Positions 1-6,833 of a stretch of 20,138 nucleotides of DNA are shown here, in pieces. The first letter of the stretch is position 1, and each line of letters opens with the position of its first letter. Source of the stretch: an uncultured Bacilli bacterium (GTDB lineage Bacteria > Bacillota_I > Bacilli_A > RF39 > UBA660). The DNA lies in NCBI GenBank assembly GCA_934101345.1, contig CAKOQV010000014.1, positions 1-20,138 on the forward strand. Direction: 5' to 3'. Made by a program: the position numbers and the translations under genes. The notes under the pieces were generated by a model. The model did no database searches. It was not told the DNA's origin and worked only from the letters and a program-made list of their open reading frames with translations.

Positions 1-68
1 GCAGGCGTCATTGAAGACACCACTTCATTTACCTCTTCAATTATTTTAGAAATTTTTCTATTTTCCAT
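1..68 (-). CDS. N-terminal fragment of an unidentified protein
   Basis: Only the first 22 codons are in the window; the gene continues past the left edge. The ATG at 68 is preceded by a good ribosome binding site (GAGGGGAG, about 10 bases upstream) and by a sigma-A-like promoter at 99-127, so it is a real gene start. The visible N-terminus begins MENRKISKIIEEVNEVV and looks like a charged amphipathic helix with no signal peptide. I do not recognise the family. Confidence 0.6.
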   Translation of the reverse strand, partial: MENRKISKIIEEVNEVVSSMTP

Positions 69-98
69 ATTAATTTAACTCCCCTCAAAATCAGCATT

Positions 99-127
99 AG
101 TGTATCATAGAAATACATATTTTTCAA
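99..127 (-). promoter_or_regulatory. Sigma-A-like promoter of the gene at the left edge
   Basis: On the minus strand TTGAAA (122-127) and TACACT (99-104) are 17 bases apart, and TG one base before the -10 gives an extended -10. It lies about 30 bases upstream of the ATG at 68. Confidence 0.6.
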
Positions 128-147
128 GTGTTTTTACCAAAATTGTT

Positions 148-201
148 CTTGATAGAGACCTAGGCTCTATCAAGCCTCCTTGAGACCTTAGGCTCAAGGG
201 G
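148..201. repeat. Two adjacent 27-bp palindromic units
   Basis: Positions 148-174 form a perfect 10-bp inverted repeat (CTTGATAGAG / CTCTATCAAG) around a 7-base loop. Positions 175-201 form a 9-bp stem with one G-T pair (core CCTTGAG / CTCAAGG) around an 8-base loop. The loops and loop-proximal bases are almost the same (GAGACCTAGGCTC and GAGACCTTAGGCTC), so the two units look like diverged tandem copies. They are much richer in GC than the surroundings. They lie beyond the htrA terminator and upstream of the next promoter, so they should be in neither transcript's UTR. Confidence 0.8.
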
Positions 202-205
202 ATAC

Positions 206-230
206 AAAAAAAAGAAGTAACTATTTACTT
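206..230 (-). terminator. Intrinsic terminator of htrA
   Basis: On the minus strand a 6-bp stem (AAGTAA / TTACTT, loop 4) is followed by eight T residues. The stem overlaps the htrA stop codon. Confidence 0.65.
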
Positions 231-1327
231 TCTTCAAGTGTTACTTCTGTCTTTAATTCTTTACCATTTCTATTATATGTAACTGTTATTTTATCTCCAG
301 GAGAGTGTTTATATAGTTCATATCTTAATTTAGCTACTGATGATATATCATCATTTTCAATCTTAGTGATTATATCACCTTTCTTAATACCTGCTTTATC
401 TGCTGGTGAGTTAGATTCAACATCCACTACTGCTACTCCGGCTTTAACATTATCAGGTATAGTTATTTTAGCCTGCCATAAGTAATAACTATTAGTTATG
501 TCTAGCATACTAACACCAATGTATGGTCTCTTTATACTTCCACCTTTTTCTATTGTTTCAGCATAGTATAGAGCATCTTCAATTGGTATTGCAAATCCCA
601 TTCCTTCAACACTATAACTTGACGTACCACTGGTTTCTTGAGTTAATTTTAATGAGTTAACACCAATTACTTCACCATTAACATTACATAATGGTCCACC
701 ACTGTTACCAGGATTTAAAGCTGTATCAGTTTGTAATACTTTCATATAGTAATCACTAGTAGTTCCATTTAAACTCACTTCTACTAATCTATCTTTTCCT
801 GATAGTATTCCTTTAGTTACTGTACCACTATAGGTATCTCCTAGAGGGGCACCTACTGCAAATACTGTGTCTCCTAATTTCATGTTTTCTGTGTTTCCTA
901 GTTTTGCTACTTGCTTTATACTTGAAGTAGATACTGTTAATACTGCTATATCAGCATATGTATCTCCTCCTAGTATTTTAGTATCTGCTGAAGTACCATC
1001 ACTAAAGATTACTTTAGCAGAATCTCCGCCTGACACAACATGATTATTAGTCATTATATAAGATGTCGAGCCATCTGTTTTATATACAAAACCTGTACCT
1101 GTTGATACTAATGTTTCTCCTTTATAACTAGCCACTACTACAGTAGCATCATATACTTTATCAACTGCTGCTGATATACTATTTTCATTTATTGTATAAT
1201 TTCCTCCACTACCAGAAGTTAATATTGTTCCATGGTCTAATTGTTTTATAACTAAATATGACCATGCTGCACCTCCTATAAAAGCTACAAATACTAGTAA
1301 TGGTATTAATATTTTATTTTTTTTCAT
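221..1327 (-). CDS. htrA: Membrane-anchored HtrA/DegP-like serine protease
   Basis: An extracytoplasmic quality-control protease that degrades misfolded envelope proteins. At 368 aa it has the usual length of Gram-positive HtrA. It starts with an uncleaved-type signal anchor (about residues 6-28), then a trypsin-like domain with the full triad: His96 in MTNNHVV, Asp126 in YADIAVL and Ser209 in NPGNSGGPL. One PDZ domain follows from about residue 268 (RPYIGVSML...) to 364. The ATG at 1327 has the site AGGAAGGTGAT, which lies in the last codons of the upstream Abi gene; the two genes are 6 bases apart, so they are co-transcribed and probably translationally coupled. I see no CssR- or CtsR-type operator. 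The family call is firm; substrates are unknown. Confidence 0.95.
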   Translation of the reverse strand: MKKNKILIPLLVFVAFIGGAAWSYLVIKQLDHGTILTSGSGGNYTINENSISAAVDKVYDATVVVASYKGETLVSTGTGFVYKTDGSTSYIMTNNHVVSGGDSAKVIFSDGTSADTKILGGDTYADIAVLTVSTSSIKQVAKLGNTENMKLGDTVFAVGAPLGDTYSGTVTKGILSGKDRLVEVSLNGTTSDYYMKVLQTDTALNPGNSGGPLCNVNGEVIGVNSLKLTQETSGTSSYSVEGMGFAIPIEDALYYAETIEKGGSIKRPYIGVSMLDITNSYYLWQAKITIPDNVKAGVAVVDVESNSPADKAGIKKGDIITKIENDDISSVAKLRYELYKHSPGDKITVTYNRNGKELKTEVTLEESK

Positions 1328-1333
1328 TTATTA

Positions 1334-2260
1334 TCACCTTCCTATTATTTCCATGTAATCTTTTGGAAATCCCATTCTATCTAATATTTTACTTATTGGT
1401 ATGATATCTATTCTACCATCTAGTAATTCTATCTCGTATTCTACTTCTTTCATCATCAGTCTAAAATTACTTTCATTAAGTAGTATTTTAAAGATGATTA
1501 TTACTGCAAATAAGTCATTCTTACCATAAATGTATTCACCATCCATCTTTGGTATATTCATATATTCATGATATTCGGTATCTGGCACCACTCTTTCAGT
1601 ACGATGTTCGAAGACAATATCTTCGTGAGCACATAAATTACGATAGTTAGATAATATTACTAGAATGTCCTCAAGGACTGATGGTGTAGTATTAAATACT
1701 TCCGCTATTTCTATTTTATCTTCTTCTTTTAATATTGTATATAGTTCACAAACAATACCAAACGATAATACTTTTACTAATACCCACATTGGTATGTAAC
1801 CATAGTTATTCATATAGTGCATAGTGGCAGCATGGGTACCAACATTTATTCTTATTTGTCTTTTCATTTTATCTATTAAATCGTGCACCCTTCGTGATTT
1901 ACTATGGTCATTTGTAAAATTCTTAGGATTTAAGTAGTCCTTCTCCTTATAACCATATTTTTTAGATAGTTGATACGATAGAACGGATTTCAATTGGTTT
2001 TCGATAACTAAAACATTTTTAAATATTATATTTCTAAAATTCCTATCAAATGTGAATAATGAGTAAACTTCTGTAAATGTTGTACCAGGAATAAATTTTC
2101 TTTCTTTAGAAGAAATCATAAATACATGACGATATCCCATTAAAAAGAAGTAATTTTCTCTCAGCAATATTTCTTTAGCTGTCTCTTCATCTTCAATTAT
2201 GAGATTTTTTTCTTTCAGTATTTCAATTTGTTCGTCTATTGTTTTAAAATTCTTTTCCAT
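1334..2260 (-). CDS. Abi_2 (AbiD/AbiF-like) HEPN-type abortive infection protein
   Basis: A 308-aa soluble protein of the Abi_2 family, whose members include phage abortive-infection proteins AbiD/AbiF. Visible signatures are the N-terminal TIDEQIEILKEKNL...LLRENYFFLMGYR block (residues 7-44), the FDRNFRNIIF helix (71-80) and a HEPN-type RNase motif YRNLCAH (Arg207, Asn208, His212; R-x4-H). The likely activity is RNA cleavage during phage attack, inferred from family and motif. It has its own extended -10 promoter and the site GGGGATGA. Its last codons carry the htrA ribosome binding site, so it shares an operon with an envelope protease, an unusual partner. No antitoxin-like gene is adjacent. 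Base composition matches its neighbours, so there is no sign of recent transfer. Confidence 0.85.
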   Translation of the reverse strand: MEKNFKTIDEQIEILKEKNLIIEDEETAKEILLRENYFFLMGYRHVFMISSKERKFIPGTTFTEVYSLFTFDRNFRNIIFKNVLVIENQLKSVLSYQLSKKYGYKEKDYLNPKNFTNDHSKSRRVHDLIDKMKRQIRINVGTHAATMHYMNNYGYIPMWVLVKVLSFGIVCELYTILKEEDKIEIAEVFNTTPSVLEDILVILSNYRNLCAHEDIVFEHRTERVVPDTEYHEYMNIPKMDGEYIYGKNDLFAVIIIFKILLNESNFRLMMKEVEYEIELLDGRIDIIPISKILDRMGFPKDYMEIIGR

Positions 2261-2289
2261 CTGTACTCATCCCCATTATTCTGTAATAA

Positions 2290-2318
2290 AGTATACCATA
2301 GATTTGAAAAAATTGATA
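2290..2318 (-). promoter_or_regulatory. Promoter of the abi-htrA operon
   Basis: On the minus strand an extended -10 (TGGTATACT, hexamer 2290-2295) lies 17 bases from a weak -35, TATCAA (2313-2318). It is divergent from, and closely packed against, the promoter of the gene at 2364. Confidence 0.5.
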
Positions 2319-2336
2319 TATATTTTTGATAAAAAA

Positions 2337-2345
2337 TGATATAAT
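2337..2345 (+). promoter_or_regulatory. Extended -10 promoter element of the Zn-PLC-like gene
   Basis: TGATATAAT (TG plus one base plus consensus TATAAT at 2340-2345) lies 18 bases before the start codon. The best -35 (TTGATA, 2313-2318) is 21 bases away, too far, so the extended -10 probably carries the promoter. The leader would be about 12 bases and contains AGGAGG. Confidence 0.5.
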
Positions 2346-2363
2346 TATTTAGGAGGCGATAAA

Positions 2364-3335
2364 ATGCCAAGTTCAATGACACATAGTTATTTTGCTAGTG
2401 ATGTATATAATAGAGTTAAAAATAAAAATAAGATTAATCTGAATTATTTAAAGGTATTTGGACAAGGACCAGACCCTTATTTCTTTTATGATTTTCATCT
2501 TTCTAAGACGGCTAAAGATATCCATAAAATCAACACTTCTATGCAGCATAGTCTAGTTAATAAACATTTTGTTACACTAATTAATTATATTAATAAAATG
2601 AATTATAATGATAATGCTATGGTTATGTCTTATTTATATGGGCAAATATGTCATTTTGCTTTAGATAGTATTGTTCATCCTTTTACTATATATATGGCTG
2701 GTAGATATGATGACAAAAATAAGAGTACTTATAAATATAATGGTATGCATGAAAAAATGGAATACTATACAGATATATATCTTATTTATCAAAGAGAAAA
2801 TATTATGCCAAGAAAATATAAAGTATATAATGAAATATTTAAATTTGATGAATTTAATGATGAACTAAAAGATACTATTGATAAAGTTGTTAAGGATGTA
2901 TATGGCTTTGATAATGCCAGTACTATTTATTATAAGTGTTTAAAGGATATGAAGAAGTTTTACCATGTATTTAATTATGATAAAGTTGGTATAAAAAAGT
3001 GTGTTTATTCTATTATGGATATAGTATGTGGTGATAAGTTTGTTAAAAAGAAAGAATTATCTTTTCATGTTAACCCAAATAGCCATTTAGAATATTTGAA
3101 TCTTGATAATAATACTTGGAAGCATCCATGTACTGGTGAAGAATTTAGCTATTCCTTTTTTGACTTATACGATATAGCTTTAGTTAAAGCAGTTAAAATC
3201 ATTAATGAAATTGATAAGATGTTAAATGATAAAAAAATTGATAATAAAAAAATAGAAAAATTATTTGGTAATCTCGATTACGGTACTGGTATGGACTGTG
3301 ATTTAAAGATGGAATATAAATATTTTAAATATTAA
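2364..3335 (+). CDS. Zinc-dependent phospholipase C-like protein
   Basis: A 323-aa protein of the zinc-dependent phospholipase C family. Metal-ligand-like residues fall in the family order: His7 (MTHSYF), Asp37 in GQGPDPYFF, the block H97-x3-D101-x3-H105 (CHFALDSIVHP), then His129/Glu130 (GMHEKME). The C-terminal third has no recognised motif. There is no signal peptide, unlike secreted clostridial alpha-toxins, so this is probably an intracellular hydrolase of the type common in Firmicutes; its substrate is unknown. The start is firm: AGGAGG lies 7 bases before the ATG. It is a single-gene rightward unit ending in a terminator shared with the convergent gene at 3365. Confidence 0.8.
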   Translation: MPSSMTHSYFASDVYNRVKNKNKINLNYLKVFGQGPDPYFFYDFHLSKTAKDIHKINTSMQHSLVNKHFVTLINYINKMNYNDNAMVMSYLYGQICHFALDSIVHPFTIYMAGRYDDKNKSTYKYNGMHEKMEYYTDIYLIYQRENIMPRKYKVYNEIFKFDEFNDELKDTIDKVVKDVYGFDNASTIYYKCLKDMKKFYHVFNYDKVGIKKCVYSIMDIVCGDKFVKKKELSFHVNPNSHLEYLNLDNNTWKHPCTGEEFSYSFFDLYDIALVKAVKIINEIDKMLNDKKIDNKKIEKLFGNLDYGTGMDCDLKMEYKYFKY

Positions 3336-3395
3336 AAAAGAATATACTCTATACAATTTAATTATTATTGTAGTTTAAAGTATATTCCTTTTTTT
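3334..3395. terminator. Bidirectional terminator
   Basis: A 15-bp inverted repeat with one bulge (AAAAAAGAATATACT at 3334-3348; AGTATATTCCTTTTTT at 3379-3394) surrounds a 30-base loop. Each strand reads an A-rich arm, stem and T run. It overlaps the stop codon region of both convergent genes (2364-3335 and 3365-3721). Confidence 0.65.
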
Positions 3396-3721
3396 ATTAA
3401 TATATTGGATGATGTATAATCTAATGGTACATATCCTTTTTTTAGTAAGTCTTCAATTACTATCATATTATAGTTTGCTGCGAATAAAAGATTTATCAAA
3501 AATAACATGGCAACTGTTAGTAATATACCTAATTTGAATGGTATAAAGGTCATTATTAATGCCGATACCGATACCTCTGTTAGGATCATAATATAATACA
3601 TTTTATAGTTTCTCTTTTTTAAGGGATATAAAAAACCCAAATACAACATTTCTTTTATAAAGCCATAATCACATTCTACTGGTGGTGTATATTCGTCATA
3701 TTTTAGATATATCTTTTGCAT
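3365..3721 (-). CDS. Small membrane protein, DUF2628-like
   Basis: A 118-aa protein with two hydrophobic segments in the middle (about residues 43-62 and 65-83) and polar ends. The order of a membrane core, an AANYN-like segment and a C-terminal KGYVPLD-x4-NILIKKGI resembles small DUF2628 membrane proteins, but the aromatic signature at the N-side is weak. The function is unknown. The start has AGGTGAT 5 bases before the ATG; a possible -10 (TATACT, 3738-3743) lies just upstream with a poor -35. It follows cwlD by 52 bases in the same direction, so it could also be read from that operon. Confidence 0.6.
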   Translation of the reverse strand: MQKIYLKYDEYTPPVECDYGFIKEMLYLGFLYPLKKRNYKMYYIMILTEVSVSALIMTFIPFKLGILLTVAMLFLINLLFAANYNMIVIEDLLKKGYVPLDYTSSNILIKKGIYFKLQ

Positions 3722-3773
3722 ACTATCACCTATTATGAGTATATACTATTTTTGACTTTTTTGAAAGTGTTTT

Positions 3774-4436
3774 TTAATTTTTTTGGAAATAAATTTCTAT
3801 GGAATCTGCGATTGATGATATTAATTTATCTTGATACTCTTTATTTCGCAATAAATAACTATCATTTGGATTGGAAATAAAGCCTGCTTCAATAAGAACT
3901 CCTGGTGATGTTATGTGTTTATACATATAGTAAGTATTATCTTTTTTTATTTCTCTTACATTGGATATGCTTTCTTTTAAATGATTGGTTATTGTTTCGG
4001 CGATTAGTTTGTTTTCTTCGTTTTTAGTAGTATAAAACACTTGAAGACCTCTCCATGATGAATTTGTTACAGAATTTAAATGAATTGATATATACATATC
4101 TGGGGATATTTTATTTATATATTTAGCTCTGTTATAAAGGTCACTTCTTTTTCTATTAACAGTAGTTGTGGATAAGTCTTTATCATCCTCTCTAGTTAGA
4201 TAGACTGTGGCTCCGCGAGAAACTAACTCTTTTTCTAATTTTCTTGTTAATATTAGATTTAAATCTTTTTCTATTATTTGATTACCAGTGGCTCCAGCAT
4301 CAACACCACCATGACCAGAATCTAAAATTATTACCTTACCTAACAAATTCATACTATTTACACTAGCAGTTACTTTAGGAAGAGTTATGGTTATAAGAAA
4401 AAAGCATATTAATATTAATAGTTTGTATTTATTCAT
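3774..4436 (-). CDS. cwlD: CwlD-like N-acetylmuramoyl-L-alanine amidase
   Basis: A 220-aa Amidase_3-family zinc hydrolase that cleaves the amide between muramic acid and the stem peptide. In Bacillus, CwlD acts on the spore cortex to make muramic-delta-lactam needed for germination. Residues 1-25 form a signal peptide or anchor. The zinc and catalytic residues are present: His42 (DSGHGG), Glu56 (IIEKDLN), His119 (SIHLNS) and Glu183 (VLIEAGF). CwlD-like blocks include NRKRSDLYNRAKYIN, WRGLQVFY and LLRNKEYQDKLISSIADSI. These, the length and the sporulation genes nearby favour CwlD over vegetative amidases. It follows the kinase-like gene by 29 bases. Its ATG sits in the loop of a terminator-like hairpin (see 4398-4464). 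Confidence 0.85.
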   Translation of the reverse strand: MNKYKLLILICFFLITITLPKVTASVNSMNLLGKVIILDSGHGGVDAGATGNQIIEKDLNLILTRKLEKELVSRGATVYLTREDDKDLSTTTVNRKRSDLYNRAKYINKISPDMYISIHLNSVTNSSWRGLQVFYTTKNEENKLIAETITNHLKESISNVREIKKDNTYYMYKHITSPGVLIEAGFISNPNDSYLLRNKEYQDKLISSIADSIEIYFQKN

Positions 4437-4464
4437 ATTACACCTATTAATATATATGCTTTTT
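4398..4464 (-). terminator. Terminator-like hairpin enclosing the cwlD start
   Basis: On the minus strand an A-rich arm (4464-4444) pairs with 4421-4399 for 21 bp, with a single 2-base bulge (4410-4411). The outer 11 bp are AAAAAGCATAT / ATATGCTTTTT. Six T residues (4403-4398) close the 3' side. The 22-base loop holds the cwlD ATG and part of its ribosome binding site; the 3' arm encodes codons 6-13. By structure it resembles a terminator of the upstream gene, but it lies inside cwlD. Confidence 0.6.
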
Positions 4465-4465
4465 A
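4441..4465 (-). promoter_or_regulatory. Leader motif shared with the MntP-like gene (possible sigma-E-type promoter)
   Basis: This 25-base stretch just before the cwlD start matches 18233-18257 at 22 of 25 positions without gaps. The shared core is AAAAAGCATA, then an A/T-rich stretch, then AATAGGTG. GCATA resembles the -10 of sporulation sigma-E promoters (CATACAnT), with ATTTT 13 bases upstream as a weak -35. In this copy the -10 reads CATATATA and is less good than at 18250. Confidence 0.45.
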
Positions 4466-6124
4466 TTATTCAAAATAACTACCTCCAATAAATTCTCTTA
4501 GTATTGATGTTTTTGGTACTGATTCACTTGGAATTGGTAAAATGAATTTTAATAGTTCTATTAATCTTTGAGCAGTCTGATATTCTGGATTATCTTCTTT
4601 TATGGAAAATAATAATGGCTCTGCATATGTTTTTAAGACTGATAGTTCATAGGCTAGACTGGTATTAAATAAAGCATCTGCATTGTCTTGATATGGGAAA
4701 ACATGTTTCTCTTCACCACTTCTAACTTTCATCCAAGTACCAAGTGTTACTGATGGAGAATATCCTCTTGTTCTATTATCTCTTACCATTCTTCTTAATA
4801 ACCTTATATCTGTCATACTTATTCTATTATCATTGTCTATATTTAAATATGTTAATGGACTTACATATATTTTAAATTTCTTTTTCCTTGGTATATTTGT
4901 TAGTAGTTCTTCATTTAAAGCATGTAATCCCTCAATTATTAAGATGTCATTTTCTTTTAACTCAACAGTTCTTTTATACTCTTTCTTACCATCAATAAAA
5001 TTAAATGTTGGAACCGTTACTTTTGTACCTTTTAATAATTTACTTATCTGATTATCAAATAACTTTATATCTATAGCTGTTATTGATTCGAAGTCTGGTT
5101 TACCATCTTCTCCTAGTGGGGTTTCTGCTCGTTCATGAAAGTAATCATCTAATGATAAATGAGTTGGATTTAGTCCTAGACTTTTTAAATATAAAGATAA
5201 TTTCATAGCACTAGTAGTTTTTCCTGAACTTGATGGTCCTGATAATAATATTATTTTATAGTCTTCTTTGTTTAGAACTATCTGCTCTGCTATACTAAGT
5301 AATTTATAATCTTGCATTATTTCTGATAGCTGAATGATATCTGCTGGTTTATTACTACTACTAGTTATATAGTCGTTTAACTCTCCGATATTATTTATAT
5401 TTAGATTGTTACCCCATGTCGAATACTCTTCAAGAGTATTGAAATAGTTAGTATGATGGGTATATCTTTTTACTTTTTTATTATCATATATTGATGGAAA
5501 ACGTACTACTATTCCTTTATCTTTTATTAATGATAAATCAAAGTATTTTAGTACCCCTGTTGATGGTGGAAGATCTCCTACTATATAATTATAATTTTCA
5601 TCTAATTTATATAATGATACATATTTTGATGGGTCATAAAATAGTGTTTTGGCTTTATCTTCCCTTTTGATACTTTTAAAGTATTCTATCGCCTCATACT
5701 TCGTTGTATCCATTTTGGTAAATGGAATGTTTTTAGAGACTAGTTCTTTCATTTGTTTTTTTATTTCCAATACATCTTTATCTTCTAATTCTTTATCTAT
5801 TTTACAAAATATTCCTTTATCGATAGAATGTTTTACTATTACTTTGGTATCTTTTCCTAAAACATTATTAGTAGCATAGATAAATAAATATAGTAGTCCT
5901 CTTTCATAGATTCTATTTCCTTCAAGAGTGTTTATATCATATATTTGCAATGTACCATTTTTCTTAAGTTCTGTTTCTAAATCTACTTTTTTATTATTGT
6001 ATTTTATAAGTATAGCATCTTCTCTTTCTTCTTTAGACATTTTATTTAATATTTCTTTTACTTTTATACCTTTTACATATTCTTCCTTTTTTCCGTTATT
6101 TAATGTTATTATTATTGTTTGCAT
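4466..6124 (-). CDS. TGS-domain uridine kinase-like nucleoside kinase
   Basis: A 552-aa cytoplasmic protein. Residues 1-65 resemble a TGS domain; 75-240 resemble the second additional domain of threonyl-tRNA synthetase, including YTHHTNYF at 221-228. Residues 285-515 are a phosphoribulokinase/uridine kinase fold with P-loop GPSSSGKT (296-303), DDYF (326-329), IIEGLHAL (407-414) and an arginine-rich LRRMVRDNRTRG segment. Such fusions are annotated in Firmicutes as uridine kinase or nucleoside kinase; the true substrate is not established, so I give no symbol. It is preceded by AAGGAGGA and a good promoter, and cwlD follows 29 bases later. Confidence 0.85.
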   Translation of the reverse strand: MQTIIITLNNGKKEEYVKGIKVKEILNKMSKEEREDAILIKYNNKKVDLETELKKNGTLQIYDINTLEGNRIYERGLLYLFIYATNNVLGKDTKVIVKHSIDKGIFCKIDKELEDKDVLEIKKQMKELVSKNIPFTKMDTTKYEAIEYFKSIKREDKAKTLFYDPSKYVSLYKLDENYNYIVGDLPPSTGVLKYFDLSLIKDKGIVVRFPSIYDNKKVKRYTHHTNYFNTLEEYSTWGNNLNINNIGELNDYITSSSNKPADIIQLSEIMQDYKLLSIAEQIVLNKEDYKIILLSGPSSSGKTTSAMKLSLYLKSLGLNPTHLSLDDYFHERAETPLGEDGKPDFESITAIDIKLFDNQISKLLKGTKVTVPTFNFIDGKKEYKRTVELKENDILIIEGLHALNEELLTNIPRKKKFKIYVSPLTYLNIDNDNRISMTDIRLLRRMVRDNRTRGYSPSVTLGTWMKVRSGEEKHVFPYQDNADALFNTSLAYELSVLKTYAEPLLFSIKEDNPEYQTAQRLIELLKFILPIPSESVPKTSILREFIGGSYFE

Positions 6125-6152
6125 GTGCTTCCTCCTTCTACTCTATAAATTA

Positions 6153-6182
6153 ATTATACCATATAAGTGCATTTTTTGTCAT
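6153..6182 (-). promoter_or_regulatory. Sigma-A promoter of the nucleoside kinase-like gene
   Basis: On the minus strand ATGACA (6177-6182), an 18-base spacer and an extended -10 TGGTATAAT (hexamer 6153-6158) lead to a leader of about 22 bases containing AAGGAGGA. It is divergent from clpP. Confidence 0.65.
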
Positions 6183-6200
6183 ACTTTTTTTGGTATATTA

Positions 6201-6231
6201 ACCTACATTATATATTATACTATTTGTAGGT
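6201..6231 (+). promoter_or_regulatory. clpP upstream region: -10 element and inverted repeat over the ribosome binding site
   Basis: A TATACT -10 (6216-6221) lies 17 bases before the clpP ATG with no convincing -35. A 7-bp inverted repeat, ACCTACA (6201-6207) and TGTAGGT (6225-6231), flanks the -10, and its right arm includes the AGGT of the ribosome binding site. The usual clpP operator for CtsR (tandem GGTCAAA-type heptads) is absent. Confidence 0.35.
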
Positions 6232-6238
6232 GATAAAT

Positions 6239-6820
6239 ATGAACTTAGTTCCAACTATTATAGAAAAGAATGAAATGGGAGAAAGAGCTTATGATATCTA
6301 TTCTAGACTACTTAAAGATAGAATTATTATATTAAACGGTGAGATTACTGATAATAGTTCTAATATAGTGGTAGCACAGCTATTATATTTGGATAGTTTA
6401 AATAATGATGATATTAGTCTATATATTAATTCTCCTGGTGGATCTATTACAGCAGGGATGGCTATATTTGATACGATGAATTTTATTAAAAGTGATGTAT
6501 CCACAATATGTGTAGGTATGGCAGCTTCAATGGCGGCATTTCTATTATCTTCTGGAGAAAAAGGTAAAAGATACATTCTTCCTAATGCAGAAGTTATGAT
6601 TCATCAGCCTTTAGGAGGGGCACAAGGACAAGCAACTGAAATTAAAATAGCTGCTGAAAGAATATTGAAATTAAAGAAGAAACTTAATAAAATTCTTTCT
6701 GATAATACTGGTAAAGATATTGATACTATTGATAATGATACAGAAAGAGATTATTTTATGGATAGTGATGAAGCACTAAATTATGGAATTGTTGATAAGG
6801 TATTAAAAAAAGCTAGCTGA
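6239..6820 (+). CDS. clpP: ATP-dependent Clp protease proteolytic subunit
   Basis: The 14-mer peptidase subunit that degrades proteins unfolded by ClpX or ClpC. With the start at ATG 6239 the protein is 193 aa and begins MNLVPTIIEK, the usual Bacilli ClpP start; a GTG at 6230 would add three residues but lies in the ribosome binding site AGGTGAT. The triad is Ser97 (GMAASMA), His122 (MIHQPLGG) and Asp171 (ERDYFM), at canonical spacing. The YINSPGG oxyanion-region motif and the GGAQGQATEI handle segment are present. No Clp ATPase is in the window; the gene is a single unit ending in a terminator that overlaps its stop codon. It is unlikely to be a TepA/SppA relative. Confidence 0.97.
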   Translation: MNLVPTIIEKNEMGERAYDIYSRLLKDRIIILNGEITDNSSNIVVAQLLYLDSLNNDDISLYINSPGGSITAGMAIFDTMNFIKSDVSTICVGMAASMAAFLLSSGEKGKRYILPNAEVMIHQPLGGAQGQATEIKIAAERILKLKKKLNKILSDNTGKDIDTIDNDTERDYFMDSDEALNYGIVDKVLKKAS

Positions 6821-6833
6821 TGCTAACTTTTTT
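6806..6833. terminator. Bidirectional terminator between clpP and the convergent Asn-rich gene
   Basis: A 12-bp stem with one mismatch (AAAAAAGCTAGC at 6806-6817; GCTAACTTTTTT at 6822-6833) and a TGAT loop has a T run in each direction. It overlaps both stop codons. Confidence 0.75.
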
